Below are positions 7,230 through 7,267 of a stretch of 7,267 bases of DNA, in pieces. The notes beneath the pieces were generated by a model, which was given only the letters and a program-made list of their open reading frames with translations, was not told the origin of the DNA and searched no databases. Position numbers and translations under genes: made by a program. The stretch covers positions 1 through 7,267 of the forward strand of contig JAGYOJ010000073.1 in the NCBI GenBank assembly GCA_018399435.1. Direction: 5' to 3'. Origin of the DNA: Actinomycetota bacterium. Its GTDB lineage: Bacteria; Actinomycetota; Humimicrobiia; Humimicrobiales; Humimicrobiaceae. Numbering within the stretch: the stretch's first letter is position 1; each line of letters opens with the position of its first letter.

Positions 7230-7255
7230 GTAACAACTTTATAACAGTTTAAATG

Positions 7256-7264
7256 ATTATATCA
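7256..7264 (-). promoter_or_regulatory. Extended -10 promoter element upstream of ilvB
   Basis: Read on the minus strand the bases are TGATATAAT, that is, a perfect TATAAT hexamer (7256-7261) preceded by the TGn extension (7262-7264). A start of transcription would fall near 7247-7250, at a run of A residues, leaving a leader of about 40 bases before the ilvB ATG. The -35 region would lie beyond the window, so the element cannot be judged fully. In AT-rich DNA such hexamers occur by chance, but the position directly ahead of the first gene supports it. Confidence 0.5.
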
Positions 7265-7267
7265 TCT

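Noticed and set aside
1..7267. Search for mobile elements, CRISPR arrays, tRNA or rRNA genes and long repeats
   Set aside because: None was seen. Recurrent short strings such as TTCCCTGG reflect Ala-Arg-Glu codons (GCC AGG GAA) in several genes, not a dispersed repeat.

Overview
The window is almost entirely filled by six genes on the minus strand, which read from the right edge to the left edge as ilvB - ilvN - class V aminotransferase - serA - leuA - leuC. The leuC gene is cut by the left edge. The gaps between genes are only 9 to 31 bases, there is no room for a terminator between any pair, and nothing convincing is encoded on the plus strand. This is the layout of a single amino-acid biosynthesis operon.

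The organism is a bacterium with AT-rich DNA (somewhere in the mid-30s percent GC by eye). Arginine is written mostly with AGA and AGG. Most genes have a clear Shine-Dalgarno sequence, and a TATAAT-type extended -10 element lies just before ilvB. The LeuC is of the shorter HacA/archaeal-like type, common in thermophiles, clostridia, deltaproteobacteria and many uncultured anaerobic phyla. Together with the class V aminotransferase used beside serA instead of serC, this suggests an anaerobic or deep-branching bacterium. I cannot name the phylum; Omnitrophota-like or similar candidate lineages are a guess only.

Region by region: 7208-7267 holds a likely promoter and a short leader. 5513-7207 and 5018-5503 encode the catalytic and regulatory subunits of acetohydroxyacid synthase, the first common step of valine, leucine and isoleucine synthesis. 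3823-4986 and 2216-3799 encode a PLP aminotransferase and phosphoglycerate dehydrogenase, most simply the second and first steps of serine synthesis. 690-2198 and 1-677 encode isopropylmalate synthase and the large subunit of isopropylmalate isomerase, the first two leucine-specific steps.

The branched-chain block is interrupted by the serine pair at the place where ilvC is often found; ilvC, ilvD, leuD, leuB and serB are not in the window. The residues that bind the feedback inhibitors valine (IlvN) and serine (SerA) appear to be conserved, and LeuA has its C-terminal regulatory domain, so control is probably exerted mostly on the enzymes. I found no mobile element, CRISPR array, RNA gene or evidently new system. 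The points worth a second look are the mixed operon, the probable stand-in for SerC, the very short leader, three places where the start codon needs care, and a tiny overlapping reading frame at the leuA start.
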